Part shown: in pieces, positions 37,251 through 46,449 of the stretch
How the letters are laid out: each line of letters begins with the position of its first letter
Position numbering within the stretch: position 1 is the first letter of the stretch
Source of the DNA: Bifidobacterium sp.
GTDB taxonomy: Bacteria; Actinomycetota; Actinomycetes; Actinomycetales; Bifidobacteriaceae
Direction: 5' to 3'
DNA length: 64,000 bases
Assembly (NCBI RefSeq): GCF_022647885.1
Contig: NZ_JALCLM010000001.1
Location: 868,001 to 932,000, forward strand
The notes under the pieces: model-generated
Database searches by the model: none
The model's input: only the letters and a program-made list of their open reading frames with translations
Told to the model about the DNA's origin: nothing
Made by a program: the position numbers and the translations under genes

Positions 37251-38062
37251 CTCCAAAGCACTCGCAGATATGGAAACCTTACGATCGACCGAGCACGACT
37301 GCGCGCAGGATGATACTGATTATCTTCCTGATATTTTTAGCGTTGCCTCTGACCGGTATGGTGTATTTCACTTTCAGATCAGCTACTGGAGGCTTTACTT
37401 TCGACCATTGGGCTGAGTTGTTTTCGGCGGGGGAATCATCCTCATGGGACTTACTCGCCACCGGTGTTATTAACTCTGTGATTCTGGTCATCGTCACAAT
37501 CGCTATTGAATATGTGATTGTGATACCAGCGCTGATCGTTATACACGTCAAACTGCCAAGAATTCATCGCGCTATGCGTGTACTGATGCTGTTGCCGATT
37601 GCCATTCCGGCTATCATTCTTGTTGTTGGTTTTGCACCCATCTTCGCTGTGGTGGCAGACTACGTCAGTTCGGATTCATGGACGTTAGCACTGGCTTATG
37701 GAGTGATTGCACTGCCTTTTGTGTATACCACGATTGATGCAGATCTTAATGGTTTGAATGCTTCAACTATCACTGAAGCCGCTCAATCTCTTGGTGCAAA
37801 TTGGTGGACGATACTTACAGGGCTTATCGTGCCGTGTCTAAGAAAAAGCATCATATCCGCGACACTAATAACCACAGCAATAGTGCTTGGTGAGTTCACC
37901 ATAGCGTCATTGTTGAATCGAGACACTCTGCAAACTGAGCTCATCACCATCTCTCAAAGCGATGTGTATTTATCGGTCATCATTACACTCATCGTGCTGG
38001 TGCTGACTTTTATTGCATTGTTCCTAGTGAGTGGGTTTGGGCGTAAGAAAGACCATCAGTAA
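37238..38062 (+). CDS. ABC importer permease, second subunit
   Basis: The 274-residue protein starts MARVAPKHSQIWKPY, with an N-terminal helix at about residue 25 and a coupling loop TEAAQSLGANWWTILTGLIVPCL near residue 190. It pairs with the preceding permease to form the heterodimeric channel. A gap of 169 bases containing small inverted repeats separates it from the ATPase gene, which is more than usual within an operon. Confidence 0.87.
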   Translation: MARVAPKHSQIWKPYDRPSTTARRMILIIFLIFLALPLTGMVYFTFRSATGGFTFDHWAELFSAGESSSWDLLATGVINSVILVIVTIAIEYVIVIPALIVIHVKLPRIHRAMRVLMLLPIAIPAIILVVGFAPIFAVVADYVSSDSWTLALAYGVIALPFVYTTIDADLNGLNASTITEAAQSLGANWWTILTGLIVPCLRKSIISATLITTAIVLGEFTIASLLNRDTLQTELITISQSDVYLSVIITLIVLVLTFIALFLVSGFGRKKDHQ

Positions 38063-38231
38063 TGAAAGGCGATCATGCCGCCACCATCATGATGATTCAT
38101 GATGCTCACAGTTTGGTACATATGGCAGTAATCACGGGAAGCAAGTTATGGAGGCATAACTTGAGGAACAATCTCGTATGCACAGCTTTGGTGTATGCGA
38201 ATACAACAGTCATGATGGGAAGAGTGGAGTA

Positions 38232-39383
38232 ATGATTCCAACAGCACATACCACCTCTACAAATACCTCAGGCGGAGACACCGTAGAGTTTGCAGACGTT
38301 ACCAAGTCTTATGGAGACAAGGAGGTGCTTCACTCTTTCAACCTTGATATCGCAGCGGGAGAGATGATCAGCTTGCTAGGACCTTCTGGCTGTGGCAAGT
38401 CGACAGCGCTGCGTTGCCTGTCTGGGTTCGAAAGTATTACGACCGGTAGCATTCGCATTGGTGGACAAGACGTAATTGCCGTCCCCCCGCAACGTCGTGG
38501 AATAGGTATGGTTTTTCAGCAGTATTCTCTATTTCCGAATCTCAATGTGTTACAAAATGTCGCCTTCGGCCTTAAAATCAAAGGTCTGAATCGTGAGGAC
38601 CGGTATAGCAAAGCCAGAGATATGTTGAAGTTGGTTGGCCTGGAAGATTACGAGGCAGCGTATTCGACGAAGCTCTCGGGAGGTCAGCAACAACGTGTGG
38701 CGCTCGCGCGCGCCATAGTGATGGATCCACAAGTGTTGTTACTTGATGAGCCTTTGAGCGCATTGGATGCCAAGATTCGAGTCCAACTGCGCGATGAGAT
38801 CCGTGCTTTGCAACAGCGTTTAGGAATTACCGCAATTTTTGTTACTCATGATCAGGAAGAAGCTCTTGCTGTCTCTGATCGAATAGCAGTCATGCATAAC
38901 GGTAACATTGAGCAAATAGGCACTCCAAAAGAGTTGTACAGTTCACCAACAACCGCATTTGTAGCTGATTTTGTCGGACAATCCAATGGATTGGAGAGCA
39001 CGATACTAGCGGATGGGCAGTCTGTGGAACTGTGTGGAATACGAATTCCAGTTATAGGGCATTATGCACCCCATACACTGGTGCGGGTGTACCTTCGCCC
39101 TGAGAATGTGATGTTAAGAGCAGATGAGAACGGTGACTTTTCAGTCGTAAACACCAGTTTCCTTGGGTCCATTGAGCGTACCGGTGTGACAGGCCACGGC
39201 ATTGAGATGGTTGCTCAGCATAATCCAAGCACACAGTACCGCATTGGTGATCGTGTCGCTGTTGATATTCGCCCAGACCCGATGGTTGCTGAAGAAATCA
39301 AGATTCCTTGGGTCGAGAATACTGTTGCGGATATCCTTGCAACGGCAACAGAGCAACAAGCTGAGAAGGGTGATGAACAGTGA
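38232..39383 (+). CDS. ABC importer ATP-binding protein
   Basis: The 383-residue ATPase shows Walker A LGPSGCGKST, signature LSGGQQQRVALARAI and Walker B LLLDEPLSALDAKI, with HDQEEALAVSD after it. A C-terminal TOBE-like domain is present from about residue 250, as in PotA/FbpC. ATG 38232 is chosen because GTGGAGTA directly precedes it; the frame opens earlier at 38178 without a site. Its TGA overlaps the GTG start of the metallophosphoesterase, so the two are translationally coupled. Confidence 0.9.
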   Translation: MIPTAHTTSTNTSGGDTVEFADVTKSYGDKEVLHSFNLDIAAGEMISLLGPSGCGKSTALRCLSGFESITTGSIRIGGQDVIAVPPQRRGIGMVFQQYSLFPNLNVLQNVAFGLKIKGLNREDRYSKARDMLKLVGLEDYEAAYSTKLSGGQQQRVALARAIVMDPQVLLLDEPLSALDAKIRVQLRDEIRALQQRLGITAIFVTHDQEEALAVSDRIAVMHNGNIEQIGTPKELYSSPTTAFVADFVGQSNGLESTILADGQSVELCGIRIPVIGHYAPHTLVRVYLRPENVMLRADENGDFSVVNTSFLGSIERTGVTGHGIEMVAQHNPSTQYRIGDRVAVDIRPDPMVAEEIKIPWVENTVADILATATEQQAEKGDEQ

Positions 39384-40720
39384 GCATGAATAGCCAGCTT
39401 CGTTTCCGCAAGGATGGTACATTTCGTGTGCTGCAATTGGCTGATGTTCAGGACGGCCCGGAAGTCAGCCAGGATGCTATAGACCTCATCGAAGCGGCGA
39501 TAGAAGAATCTGATCCTGATTTGGTGGTGTTAACCGGAGACCAGATACGTGGGTACGACCCTGCATATCTGGCAACCTTTCGTTCACGACATGACAGTGT
39601 ATCTGGTGAGGATATTCCGCTTGGTATTCGTTTAGAAAGTGTAATCAATGGTGGGTGTGACGGTTCTAAGTCTGTCCCAGATCCCGAACGCGCACTAGAA
39701 GATTCTCGTCGTAAGGTGCTCTCCACATTTCAGCAGTTTTTAGCGCCGATAGTTTCGCGTGGAATCCCATTTGCTGCGACCTATGGGAATCATGATTTTC
39801 AATGCGGTGTCAGTATTGATGAGCAAGATGACATGTATCGATCTTTCACAGGCTGCTTGAATCCTGTGTCTCAATCTGGCGATGGTCACCACAACAATGA
39901 AGATCCTTTGGTGTGCGAAACAGGTACGTTCTGCCTACCGATTTCTTCTAGCACAGGTTCCCAAATCGCCATGGGATTAATGATGGTCAATTCGGGTGAC
40001 TTTGCGCCTCAAGGAGGATACGGATCTCCAAGTGCACAAGCGATTGAATGGTTGAGCAACGTTGAAGAGGCGATCAGTGCACAGAGCGACACAGACTCAG
40101 TCCCATCGCTAGTATTTCAACACATTCCTGTACCGGAATATTATCGCTGCCTCAACAAAGTTTCGCCCTTTACGTGGCATGCTGTCGAAGGCTACAGGGC
40201 ATTTTCTGATGCTTGTTACACGCTAAATCAAGAAGTTTGTAGGCCAGGCGGAATTCTGGGTGAAGGTCCATGCTGTTCCGAAGAGAATGTGGGGGAGTTC
40301 CAACAGTTGCAAGACACATCTGGATACTTTGCGATGTTCTCTGGGCATGATCATAAAAATGCATTTATTGGCAACATTGATGGTATCGATTTAGGATACG
40401 CTCCGACTTGCGGATTCTGTTCTTATGGTCCCAAAGCCTCTGATAGAGCCTTGCGGTTGCTTGTATTCAGTGAAGATGACCCTGCTGGGTATGACAGCAG
40501 ACTGTTAACCTACGGTAATTTAGTGGCGCGCCGCCCACGACATCCTCTCAGAGTGCTGGTTGGTGAGTACATGGTTTCAGGTATGCCCAGCCTCAGAGAT
40601 ATGTTACGTAATCCGAAAATAGCTGTTGGAGTATTAGTTGTTGCGATGTCAGCGCTCAAGGTGTGGTGCAGAGCATGGAGTCATAAACGCTTGCCGCATC
40701 GGACTAGCTATAAGTCATAA
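39380..40720 (+). CDS. Calcineurin-like metallophosphoesterase
   Basis: The 446-residue protein carries the metallophosphoesterase motifs in order: LADVQ (the usual DxH has Gln), VVLTGDQ, YGNHDF, FQHIP and FSGHDH. There is no signal peptide, so it is probably cytoplasmic, although a hydrophobic stretch near residue 410 (AVGVLVVAMSAL) could anchor it. It overlaps the importer ATPase by 4 bases. That coupling suggests it acts on the imported compound, most simply by removing a phosphate or splitting a phosphodiester. The substrate is not known. Confidence 0.85.
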   Translation: MSMNSQLRFRKDGTFRVLQLADVQDGPEVSQDAIDLIEAAIEESDPDLVVLTGDQIRGYDPAYLATFRSRHDSVSGEDIPLGIRLESVINGGCDGSKSVPDPERALEDSRRKVLSTFQQFLAPIVSRGIPFAATYGNHDFQCGVSIDEQDDMYRSFTGCLNPVSQSGDGHHNNEDPLVCETGTFCLPISSSTGSQIAMGLMMVNSGDFAPQGGYGSPSAQAIEWLSNVEEAISAQSDTDSVPSLVFQHIPVPEYYRCLNKVSPFTWHAVEGYRAFSDACYTLNQEVCRPGGILGEGPCCSEENVGEFQQLQDTSGYFAMFSGHDHKNAFIGNIDGIDLGYAPTCGFCSYGPKASDRALRLLVFSEDDPAGYDSRLLTYGNLVARRPRHPLRVLVGEYMVSGMPSLRDMLRNPKIAVGVLVVAMSALKVWCRAWSHKRLPHRTSYKS

Positions 40721-40970
40721 CCTGCAAGGTACAGCAATGCGCTTTCGAATATCCTTAATACTTCGATCTGTGGTGCTGAAATAAACCATTAATATAGCGC
40801 CCTATCTTCGTTACTACTCCGTAACAGTGCAACCGTGATTCATGTGTAATGCTCTGCAAGAATTCACATCAAGGACGGCGAAGCAACATACGCGAGTGCT
40901 TATGCGTTGAATCGCATACTCGTGATATTGCCGCCATGTTGATTTTTTCCAGACAGAATCGGGGTTCGCG

Positions 40971-42038
40971 ATGTCAGAAGTTTTGCGTGTAATTGATGAA
41001 CCGGCGCAATCCGTCAGTCTCAATGCATTCAACAATCTGAAAAAAGGTGATCCTGCGCCGTATTGGTTGTTTCGCGGTATTTGTGCTTGCTGGGGGCTTG
41101 ATGGTGCCAGAACAAGTCTTGATTTGATTACCGTTTCAGAAAATGCGACTTTTGTGTTGCGCATAGATGGAAATGATGAGGGTGTGGTGAGAGTTTCCCA
41201 GCCAGGATATGTTGGCGGTCCAGAAGCTGTCGCTTCAGAAATTCTTTGGCTTAACGCGTTGCATGATGTTGATGGTGTGAACCTTATCAATCCAGTTCCA
41301 ACCATACGCGGCACTTTTGTGGGTACAGTTCGCGACGGCAACGGCGTGGGTTGGACAGTCATCTCCACCAAATTCGTCACCGGTACTGTGCTGGAAGATA
41401 TGGAGAATCCTGCACCGTACTACACCACAATTGGTGCGTGGGCGGCGAAATTCCATCAGCATTCGCGCTCATGGAATAAGCCGATGGGGTTCAAACGCTT
41501 CAACTGGGATATTTCCGATATGGTAGGTCCCTCGCCGCGATGGGGCCGGTGGGAAAACGCCAAACTTAACAATGAAGAGCGCGCTGTGTGTGAGCAGGCC
41601 TTGTGGAAAGCCATGGATGTGGTGATGAAAACGCCACGTACACAGCAGACGTGGGGCCTTATCCATGCTGACTTACGCCCCTCAAACATCATCCGAGATG
41701 ATGATGGCACGCTAACCATCATTGACTTCGATGATGCGGGGTATAGCTGGTATCTCTACGATTACGCTTCATCTCTCAGTTTTATCGAACATATGCCATA
41801 TGCGCCTGAGCTCGCCAAAGCTTGGGTTAAAGGCTATGAGCAGATTGCTGGAACATTTAGCGATAACCAACTCGATGTCATGTCGGCGCTCTCGATGATT
41901 CGCCGACTGCAAATGCTTGGTTGGACTACTAACCATCGCGAAGACGCATTACCTGCTGAACTCGCGAGTACTCAGGCCAGCGGTTCCGTGATTTGTGCTC
42001 AGCGATATTTGCAGGATTCACGATGGCTGCTCAAATAA
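40971..42038 (+). CDS. APH-fold small-molecule kinase, possibly for ethanolamine
   Basis: The 355-residue protein is a phosphotransferase of the aminoglycoside/choline kinase fold: the catalytic loop is HADLRPSNI and the metal motif is IIDFDDAG. The N-terminal lobe is weakly conserved. Family members phosphorylate small alcohols such as choline, homoserine, hydroxylysine or ethanolamine. The genes that follow (an ethanolamine-type permease and a phospho-lyase-like PLP enzyme) make an amino alcohol the most likely substrate. An antibiotic-resistance role is less likely given the neighbours. The start has only a weak ribosome binding site. Confidence 0.8.
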   Translation: MSEVLRVIDEPAQSVSLNAFNNLKKGDPAPYWLFRGICACWGLDGARTSLDLITVSENATFVLRIDGNDEGVVRVSQPGYVGGPEAVASEILWLNALHDVDGVNLINPVPTIRGTFVGTVRDGNGVGWTVISTKFVTGTVLEDMENPAPYYTTIGAWAAKFHQHSRSWNKPMGFKRFNWDISDMVGPSPRWGRWENAKLNNEERAVCEQALWKAMDVVMKTPRTQQTWGLIHADLRPSNIIRDDDGTLTIIDFDDAGYSWYLYDYASSLSFIEHMPYAPELAKAWVKGYEQIAGTFSDNQLDVMSALSMIRRLQMLGWTTNHREDALPAELASTQASGSVICAQRYLQDSRWLLK

Positions 42039-42200
42039 CAACACCCGGTGATCTGAGGAATAACAAGGTATTTCCTTAGCGCTATATGCGATACCACATT
42101 GATCTACGAAAACTGCACACTCCACGGGAACGTGAACCAGCTGCGAAAGTCAGCAAGAACAGTCAGCGGTGAATACGGATAATGAGAGAAGGTTCCGGAC

Positions 42201-43700
42201 ATGTCAACAACAGTGACTCAAGACACTAGAAAAGGTCTGGGTGGTGTCACATATGTGGCCACAGACGAAGAATATTTCAACAAAAGGCAGTTGAAACGCA
42301 CCACAGGTGCATTCGGCCTGTGGGCAATTGGTATTTCAGCAGTTATTTCAGGAGATTTTTCTGGCTGGAACGGAGGTATCGCGCAGGCAGGTTGGGGCGG
42401 CATGCTCATAGCAGCGCTCGTGGTATACACCATGTATGTGCTGATGCTCAACGCGATTAGCGAGATGGCCTCTGCGATGCCTCATACAGGTGGTGCGTAT
42501 TCTTTCGCACGTGCTGCAATGGGACCTTGGGGTGGTTTCTTCACTGGTCTAGCTGAAACTATCGAGTACGTGATGACCGCAGCAGTGGTGGTGTACTTCT
42601 CGTCAGCATATGCTGATGCGATTGTTGCTGATCTCACTGGTTATTCGTTGGACGCTCACGGATTGATGTGGGTTTGGTGGCTCGCCTTATATGTCATTTT
42701 TGTCGCTATTAATTGGGCAGGCGCTGAAACCTCGTTCAAATTTGCCCAGATTGTCTCCATCGCCGCTCTCGCTATCGTGGCCATTTTCGGTATTGGTGCT
42801 TTTATCGCTGGCAAGGTTGACTTCAGTAGTTTGTTGAACATCACACCTGAAGCAGGTGGCACGTCATTCCTACCCTTCGGCATCGGCGCAGTATTCTATG
42901 CAATGCCCTTTGCGATGTGGCTCTTCCTAGGTATCGAACAGCTCCCCTTAGCAGCCGAAGAAGTGCGTGAACCCGAGCGCAATATCCCCAAATCATCGCG
43001 CTTATGCATCTTTACACTCGGACTATCAGCATTAATCATCGTATTCCTCAACCCTGCCGTAGTAGGTTCGAAAGCGCTCGCTGCATCTGATGAACCGTTG
43101 CTTGACGGATATCGTGCAATCCTACCTGGCAATATTGCCGCAGTGCTGTCAGCCTTTGCACTTATTGGTCTTCTGGCATCGGTGCAGGGCATCATGTTTG
43201 CATATGGTCGCAACCTGTATTCGCTCTCGCGCGCAGGCTACTACCCAGCATTCCTATCACTGACCGGCAAGAAGAAGACACCGTATTGGGGACTCATTGT
43301 CGGAGCAGTCTTTGGCTTTGCAGCACTTTTCATCGTTGCTTACGGTGGTAAAGGTGCAGGTTCAGTGGTGTTGAATATCGCGGTATGGGGTGCTGTGCTG
43401 GCTTACCTGCTTCAGATGATTTCTTTTGTCATATTGCGTAAGCGGATGCCTGATATTAAGCGCCCATTTGTGAGTAAGTTTGGTGTCCCTGGGGCTGTGA
43501 TTGCAGGTTTAGTGTCCTTAGTGATTTTCATTGCTGTGCTGCTGAATCCTGATTATCGTCTCGCAGTGTATGTAATGGTCGTTATCTACGTAATTGCACT
43601 GATATTCTTTGCAGCATACGGACGAAAGCATTTGGTGTTGTCTCCGGAAGAAGAATTTGCCGCCTCAGGAGGCACAGCAATTTATAAAACTGAGGAATAA
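42201..43700 (+). CDS. Ethanolamine-type APC family permease
   Basis: The 499-residue protein has about 12 transmembrane helices and an N-terminus EYFNKRQLKRTTGAFGLWAIG, ISAVISGDFSGWNGG, then PHTGGAYSFARAAMGPWGGF and LAETIEYVMTAAVVV, which I recall as characteristic of ethanolamine permeases (Eat) of the APC superfamily. Amino acid transport by the same fold cannot be excluded. AGAAGG lies 10 bases before the ATG. It lies between the kinase and the PLP enzyme and probably brings in the substrate of the pathway. Confidence 0.87.
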   Translation: MSTTVTQDTRKGLGGVTYVATDEEYFNKRQLKRTTGAFGLWAIGISAVISGDFSGWNGGIAQAGWGGMLIAALVVYTMYVLMLNAISEMASAMPHTGGAYSFARAAMGPWGGFFTGLAETIEYVMTAAVVVYFSSAYADAIVADLTGYSLDAHGLMWVWWLALYVIFVAINWAGAETSFKFAQIVSIAALAIVAIFGIGAFIAGKVDFSSLLNITPEAGGTSFLPFGIGAVFYAMPFAMWLFLGIEQLPLAAEEVREPERNIPKSSRLCIFTLGLSALIIVFLNPAVVGSKALAASDEPLLDGYRAILPGNIAAVLSAFALIGLLASVQGIMFAYGRNLYSLSRAGYYPAFLSLTGKKKTPYWGLIVGAVFGFAALFIVAYGGKGAGSVVLNIAVWGAVLAYLLQMISFVILRKRMPDIKRPFVSKFGVPGAVIAGLVSLVIFIAVLLNPDYRLAVYVMVVIYVIALIFFAAYGRKHLVLSPEEEFAASGGTAIYKTEE

Positions 43701-43711
43701 GTCAGATAGTT

Positions 43712-43750
43712 CTGTACTTGCAGAGCACAGTGGCAGCTCTGCAAGTACAG
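43712..43750. terminator. 14-bp hairpin downstream of the permease gene
   Basis: CTGTACTTGCAGAG and CTCTGCAAGTACAG pair perfectly around an 11-nt loop, 12 bases past the permease stop. There is no T run, so it may stabilise or process the message rather than end it. Confidence 0.6.
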
Positions 43751-43793
43751 ACAGGCAACAGGTCATATACAACACACTCATCACGCAACATCA

Positions 43794-43841
43794 ACGTATG
43801 TCACCACGTATGTCACCACGTATGTCACCACATATGTCACC
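43794..43841. repeat. Four tandem copies of ACGTATGTCACC
   Basis: Units 1-3 are identical and the fourth reads ACATATGTCACC; a partial fifth follows. The block ends 25 bases before the PLP enzyme start, so it lies where a leader or regulator site would be. Confidence 0.9.
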
Positions 43842-43866
43842 ACACATCAACAACAAAGAAGGAATT

Positions 43867-45231
43867 ATGGCAGTTCGCTCGACGATTATGGATACGAATA
43901 GCTTCCGTCCTGGCATGGAAGAAGGACTTGATCCCGAGACGCGAAAAATGGCGCATGAGCGGGAGGTTCTTGGACCTGCATACCGCTTGTTTTACCGTAA
44001 GCCTGTTCATCTGGTGAAGGGGAAGGGCAGCCACCTTTGGGATGCTGACGGTGTCGAATACCTGGATGTATACAATAATGTTGCATCCGTGGGGCATTGC
44101 CATCCGCGAGTAGTTGAAGCTATCACTCGCCAAGCGTCAATGTTGAATACTCACACACGGTATCTGCACGAGAATGTGCTCGGATATGCTGAGGATATTC
44201 TCTCGACGATGCCAGATGAAGTCAACCGTATTATGTTCCAGTGCACTGGTTCCGAGGCTAATGATTTAGCCATACGAGTTGCTCAAACATATACCGGTGG
44301 CGAAGGTGTTATCGTCACGCACGAGGCATATCACGGTAACTCGGCGCTGACTTCGAAACTGTCTCCTGCATTAGGCACGGCTCAGACACTCGGGTTGAAG
44401 ATGCGCATGATTCCCACGCCTGACACTTATCGAGTCGATATTGATGGCACAGTCGCAGGGGAGTGCTCTGCAGAGGTATTTGGCGCTTGGATGGCTAAGG
44501 AATTACAGAAGCAAGTCGAAGATATGCAGCGTCATGGGATTCCTTTCGCCGCTTTTTTGGCAGACTCCATTTTCTCATCAGATGGTGTCTACCCTGGTCC
44601 AGTTGGTTACCTCAAGCCTGTGATTGATATGGTGCACAAGCTGGGTGGTGTATTTATTGCTGACGAAGTCCAGCCTGGTTTCACGCGCACTGGTGACGCC
44701 TTCTGGGGATTCCAGCGTCACGGTGTTGTTCCTGATTTGGTAACTTCAGGTAAGCCTATGGCCAATGGATTGCCAACTTCACTGATGGCGGCACGATCCG
44801 AAGTACTTGAGCCCTTTGCTGGATCAATCCCATACTTCAACACTTTCGGCGGCAATCCTGTGTGTATGGCTGCTTCACAAGCAACACTTGATGTGATGCG
44901 TGATGAAGACACCATGGGCAACGCCAAGAAGGTTGGTGGAATCTTCATGCAAGCATTACGTGGATTCCAAGCGGAACATCCCTGCATTGGTGATTTGCGA
45001 GGAACTGGCCTATATATTGCTTGCGAAATCGTTAAACCTGGAACTAAAGAAGCTGATCAGCGCACTGCGCTCGATATTCTCGAAACGCTCAGAGATAATC
45101 ACGTACTAACCTCAGTGTGCGGTCGTTATGGCAACATTCTCAAACTGCGCCCCCCGCTGGTATTTAGCGAAGACGACGTGGATTGGTTCTCTGATGCATT
45201 TGCTAAGACCTTGCAACAATTAGGCTTGTAA
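43867..45231 (+). CDS. Class III PLP enzyme, probable ethanolamine-phosphate phospho-lyase
   Basis: The 454-residue protein is a class III aminotransferase fold enzyme. The segment YNNVASVGHCHPRVVEAI and NTHTRYLHENVLGYAEDI, with GSEANDLA and HEAYHGNS, resembles the AGXT2L1/AGXT2L2 branch, whose members eliminate phosphate from phosphoethanolamine or phosphohydroxylysine. The PLP lysine is probably in TSGKPMANGLP and the preceding Asp in IADEVQPGF. An ordinary aminotransferase is the alternative. AAGGA lies 4 bases ahead of ATG 43867. With the kinase and permease upstream it would complete a route from ethanolamine to acetaldehyde, ammonia and phosphate. Confidence 0.82.
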   Translation: MAVRSTIMDTNSFRPGMEEGLDPETRKMAHEREVLGPAYRLFYRKPVHLVKGKGSHLWDADGVEYLDVYNNVASVGHCHPRVVEAITRQASMLNTHTRYLHENVLGYAEDILSTMPDEVNRIMFQCTGSEANDLAIRVAQTYTGGEGVIVTHEAYHGNSALTSKLSPALGTAQTLGLKMRMIPTPDTYRVDIDGTVAGECSAEVFGAWMAKELQKQVEDMQRHGIPFAAFLADSIFSSDGVYPGPVGYLKPVIDMVHKLGGVFIADEVQPGFTRTGDAFWGFQRHGVVPDLVTSGKPMANGLPTSLMAARSEVLEPFAGSIPYFNTFGGNPVCMAASQATLDVMRDEDTMGNAKKVGGIFMQALRGFQAEHPCIGDLRGTGLYIACEIVKPGTKEADQRTALDILETLRDNHVLTSVCGRYGNILKLRPPLVFSEDDVDWFSDAFAKTLQQLGL

Positions 45232-45359
45232 AACTAGAGCCGCTTGGACTATCGAAACTCTGCAAACAGACTGATACGAGAAGTAACTACACGCTAAGTT
45301 CGGTATCATATGTGGCCTATGCAACTGTGATAGAAGCGGCAGCGTCACCATCGATGTCA

Positions 45360-45397
45360 CGGCTGGGGAAACGCTTAAGATAGCGTTTCCCCAGCCG
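45360..45397 (+). terminator. Terminator of the permease/phospho-lyase operon
   Basis: CGGCTGGGGAAACGCT pairs perfectly with AGCGTTTCCCCAGCCG over 16 bp around a 6-nt loop, 128 bases after the stop. Only a weak T run follows. Confidence 0.8.
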
Positions 45398-45606
45398 TGC
45401 TTATCGCAGATATGTTGATGGGATTGGTATCTATGCCATCAATATTGATTATGTCGGCCACCGCCAGATTTGGAACACTATGCATCTTGCATGAAATGTC
45501 CGAGGGCTAATGTGTCAGCACACAGACTGTCACAAGTTGCCGTTGACGCTGCTTGATATGGCTAAGAGTTGTTCGGCAACTGTGCTGGGTGAACTGAGAG
45601 GAGGAG
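45398..45606. other. Upstream region of the GntR gene
   Basis: No gene is supported here. The short palindrome TGTGT-CAGC-ACACA (45511-45524) is a weak candidate operator about 83 bases before the GntR start, and TTGATGG/CCATCAA pair across 45417-45444. Confidence 0.3.
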
Positions 45607-46449
45607 ATGATCGAAACGATGGGATCGTCATCAGAATACTCATATAGTTCAGCACAATCAGGGGAGAGCCGTCTGCCAAGACGAGCCATGCGCTCAGACA
45701 ATATTCGTCTGTTGAGGACACTCATACAAGAGCGTGAATTGTTGCCAGGCGAACGTTTGGGCTCAGAACGAGAAATTGCCTCACAGTTAGGCGTGACGCG
45801 TGCTGATTTGCGACTTGCGCTCGCAGCTCTGGAATCCTCACATGAGGTACTTCGCCGGATTGGCAGGGGTGGGGGCATTATTATTGCCGACAGCCGCCTT
45901 GAACGAAATATTAATACAGTTGAATCTTTACCCATTATTGCCCGACGGCAAGGGCTCATTTTGAAGTCGGACGTGGTTTCAGCGGTGATTGCACCCGCTT
46001 CGCCCTCAGATATTCGACTGCTGGAGCTAAACGAATATGTATCAGGTGATGTAAAGAATATTTATGATGTCACACGATTGCGTCATGTAGATGGTTCGCC
46101 GCTGTCTTTGGAAATCAGCCATCTGCCCTGTGATTTGTTTCCAGCCTTTCTTACGAAAGATCTCACCACTTCGTTTTATGCGCGATTCTCTGAGGACTAT
46201 GGAATCCACCCTTCTGTAGTTGATGAGACTTTGGAGTCTATCGAGGCAACAGCTCAACAGGCAGACTTGCTTCGCGTGCAAGAGGGAACTCCTTTAATGA
46301 GGATTCGCAGAGTAGCACGTACTGAGTCGGGTAGACCATTCGAGCGGGCAACCGATGTATATATCGCCTCGCGTATGCGATTTACTATGCATCACTCAGG
46401 GTATGTCCGGCTTTCCGCCACTGCTCCACAACAAGCATCCAAGGGCTGA
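45607..46449 (+). CDS. GntR family regulator with UTRA domain
   Basis: The 280-residue protein has a winged helix (residues about 29-90, with GERLGSEREIASQLGVTRADLRLALAAL) and a C-terminal UTRA ligand domain (HutC subfamily), seen around NIYDVTRLRHVDGSPLSLEISHLP and the late MRIRRVARTESGRPFERATDVYIASR. It follows the PLP enzyme gene and its terminator, so it is a plausible regulator of the amino-alcohol genes. The start is uncertain: AGGAGG stands only 2 bases before ATG 45607, and ATG 45619 is further than usual from it. Confidence 0.87.
   Translation: MIETMGSSSEYSYSSAQSGESRLPRRAMRSDNIRLLRTLIQERELLPGERLGSEREIASQLGVTRADLRLALAALESSHEVLRRIGRGGGIIIADSRLERNINTVESLPIIARRQGLILKSDVVSAVIAPASPSDIRLLELNEYVSGDVKNIYDVTRLRHVDGSPLSLEISHLPCDLFPAFLTKDLTTSFYARFSEDYGIHPSVVDETLESIEATAQQADLLRVQEGTPLMRIRRVARTESGRPFERATDVYIASRMRFTMHHSGYVRLSATAPQQASKG

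Noticed and set aside
40971-42038. Aminoglycoside resistance gene
   Set aside because: The fold allows it, but the neighbours are metabolic and no mobile element is near.
43794-43841. Possible CRISPR repeats
   Set aside because: The units are tandem 12-mers without spacers, and no cas gene is near.
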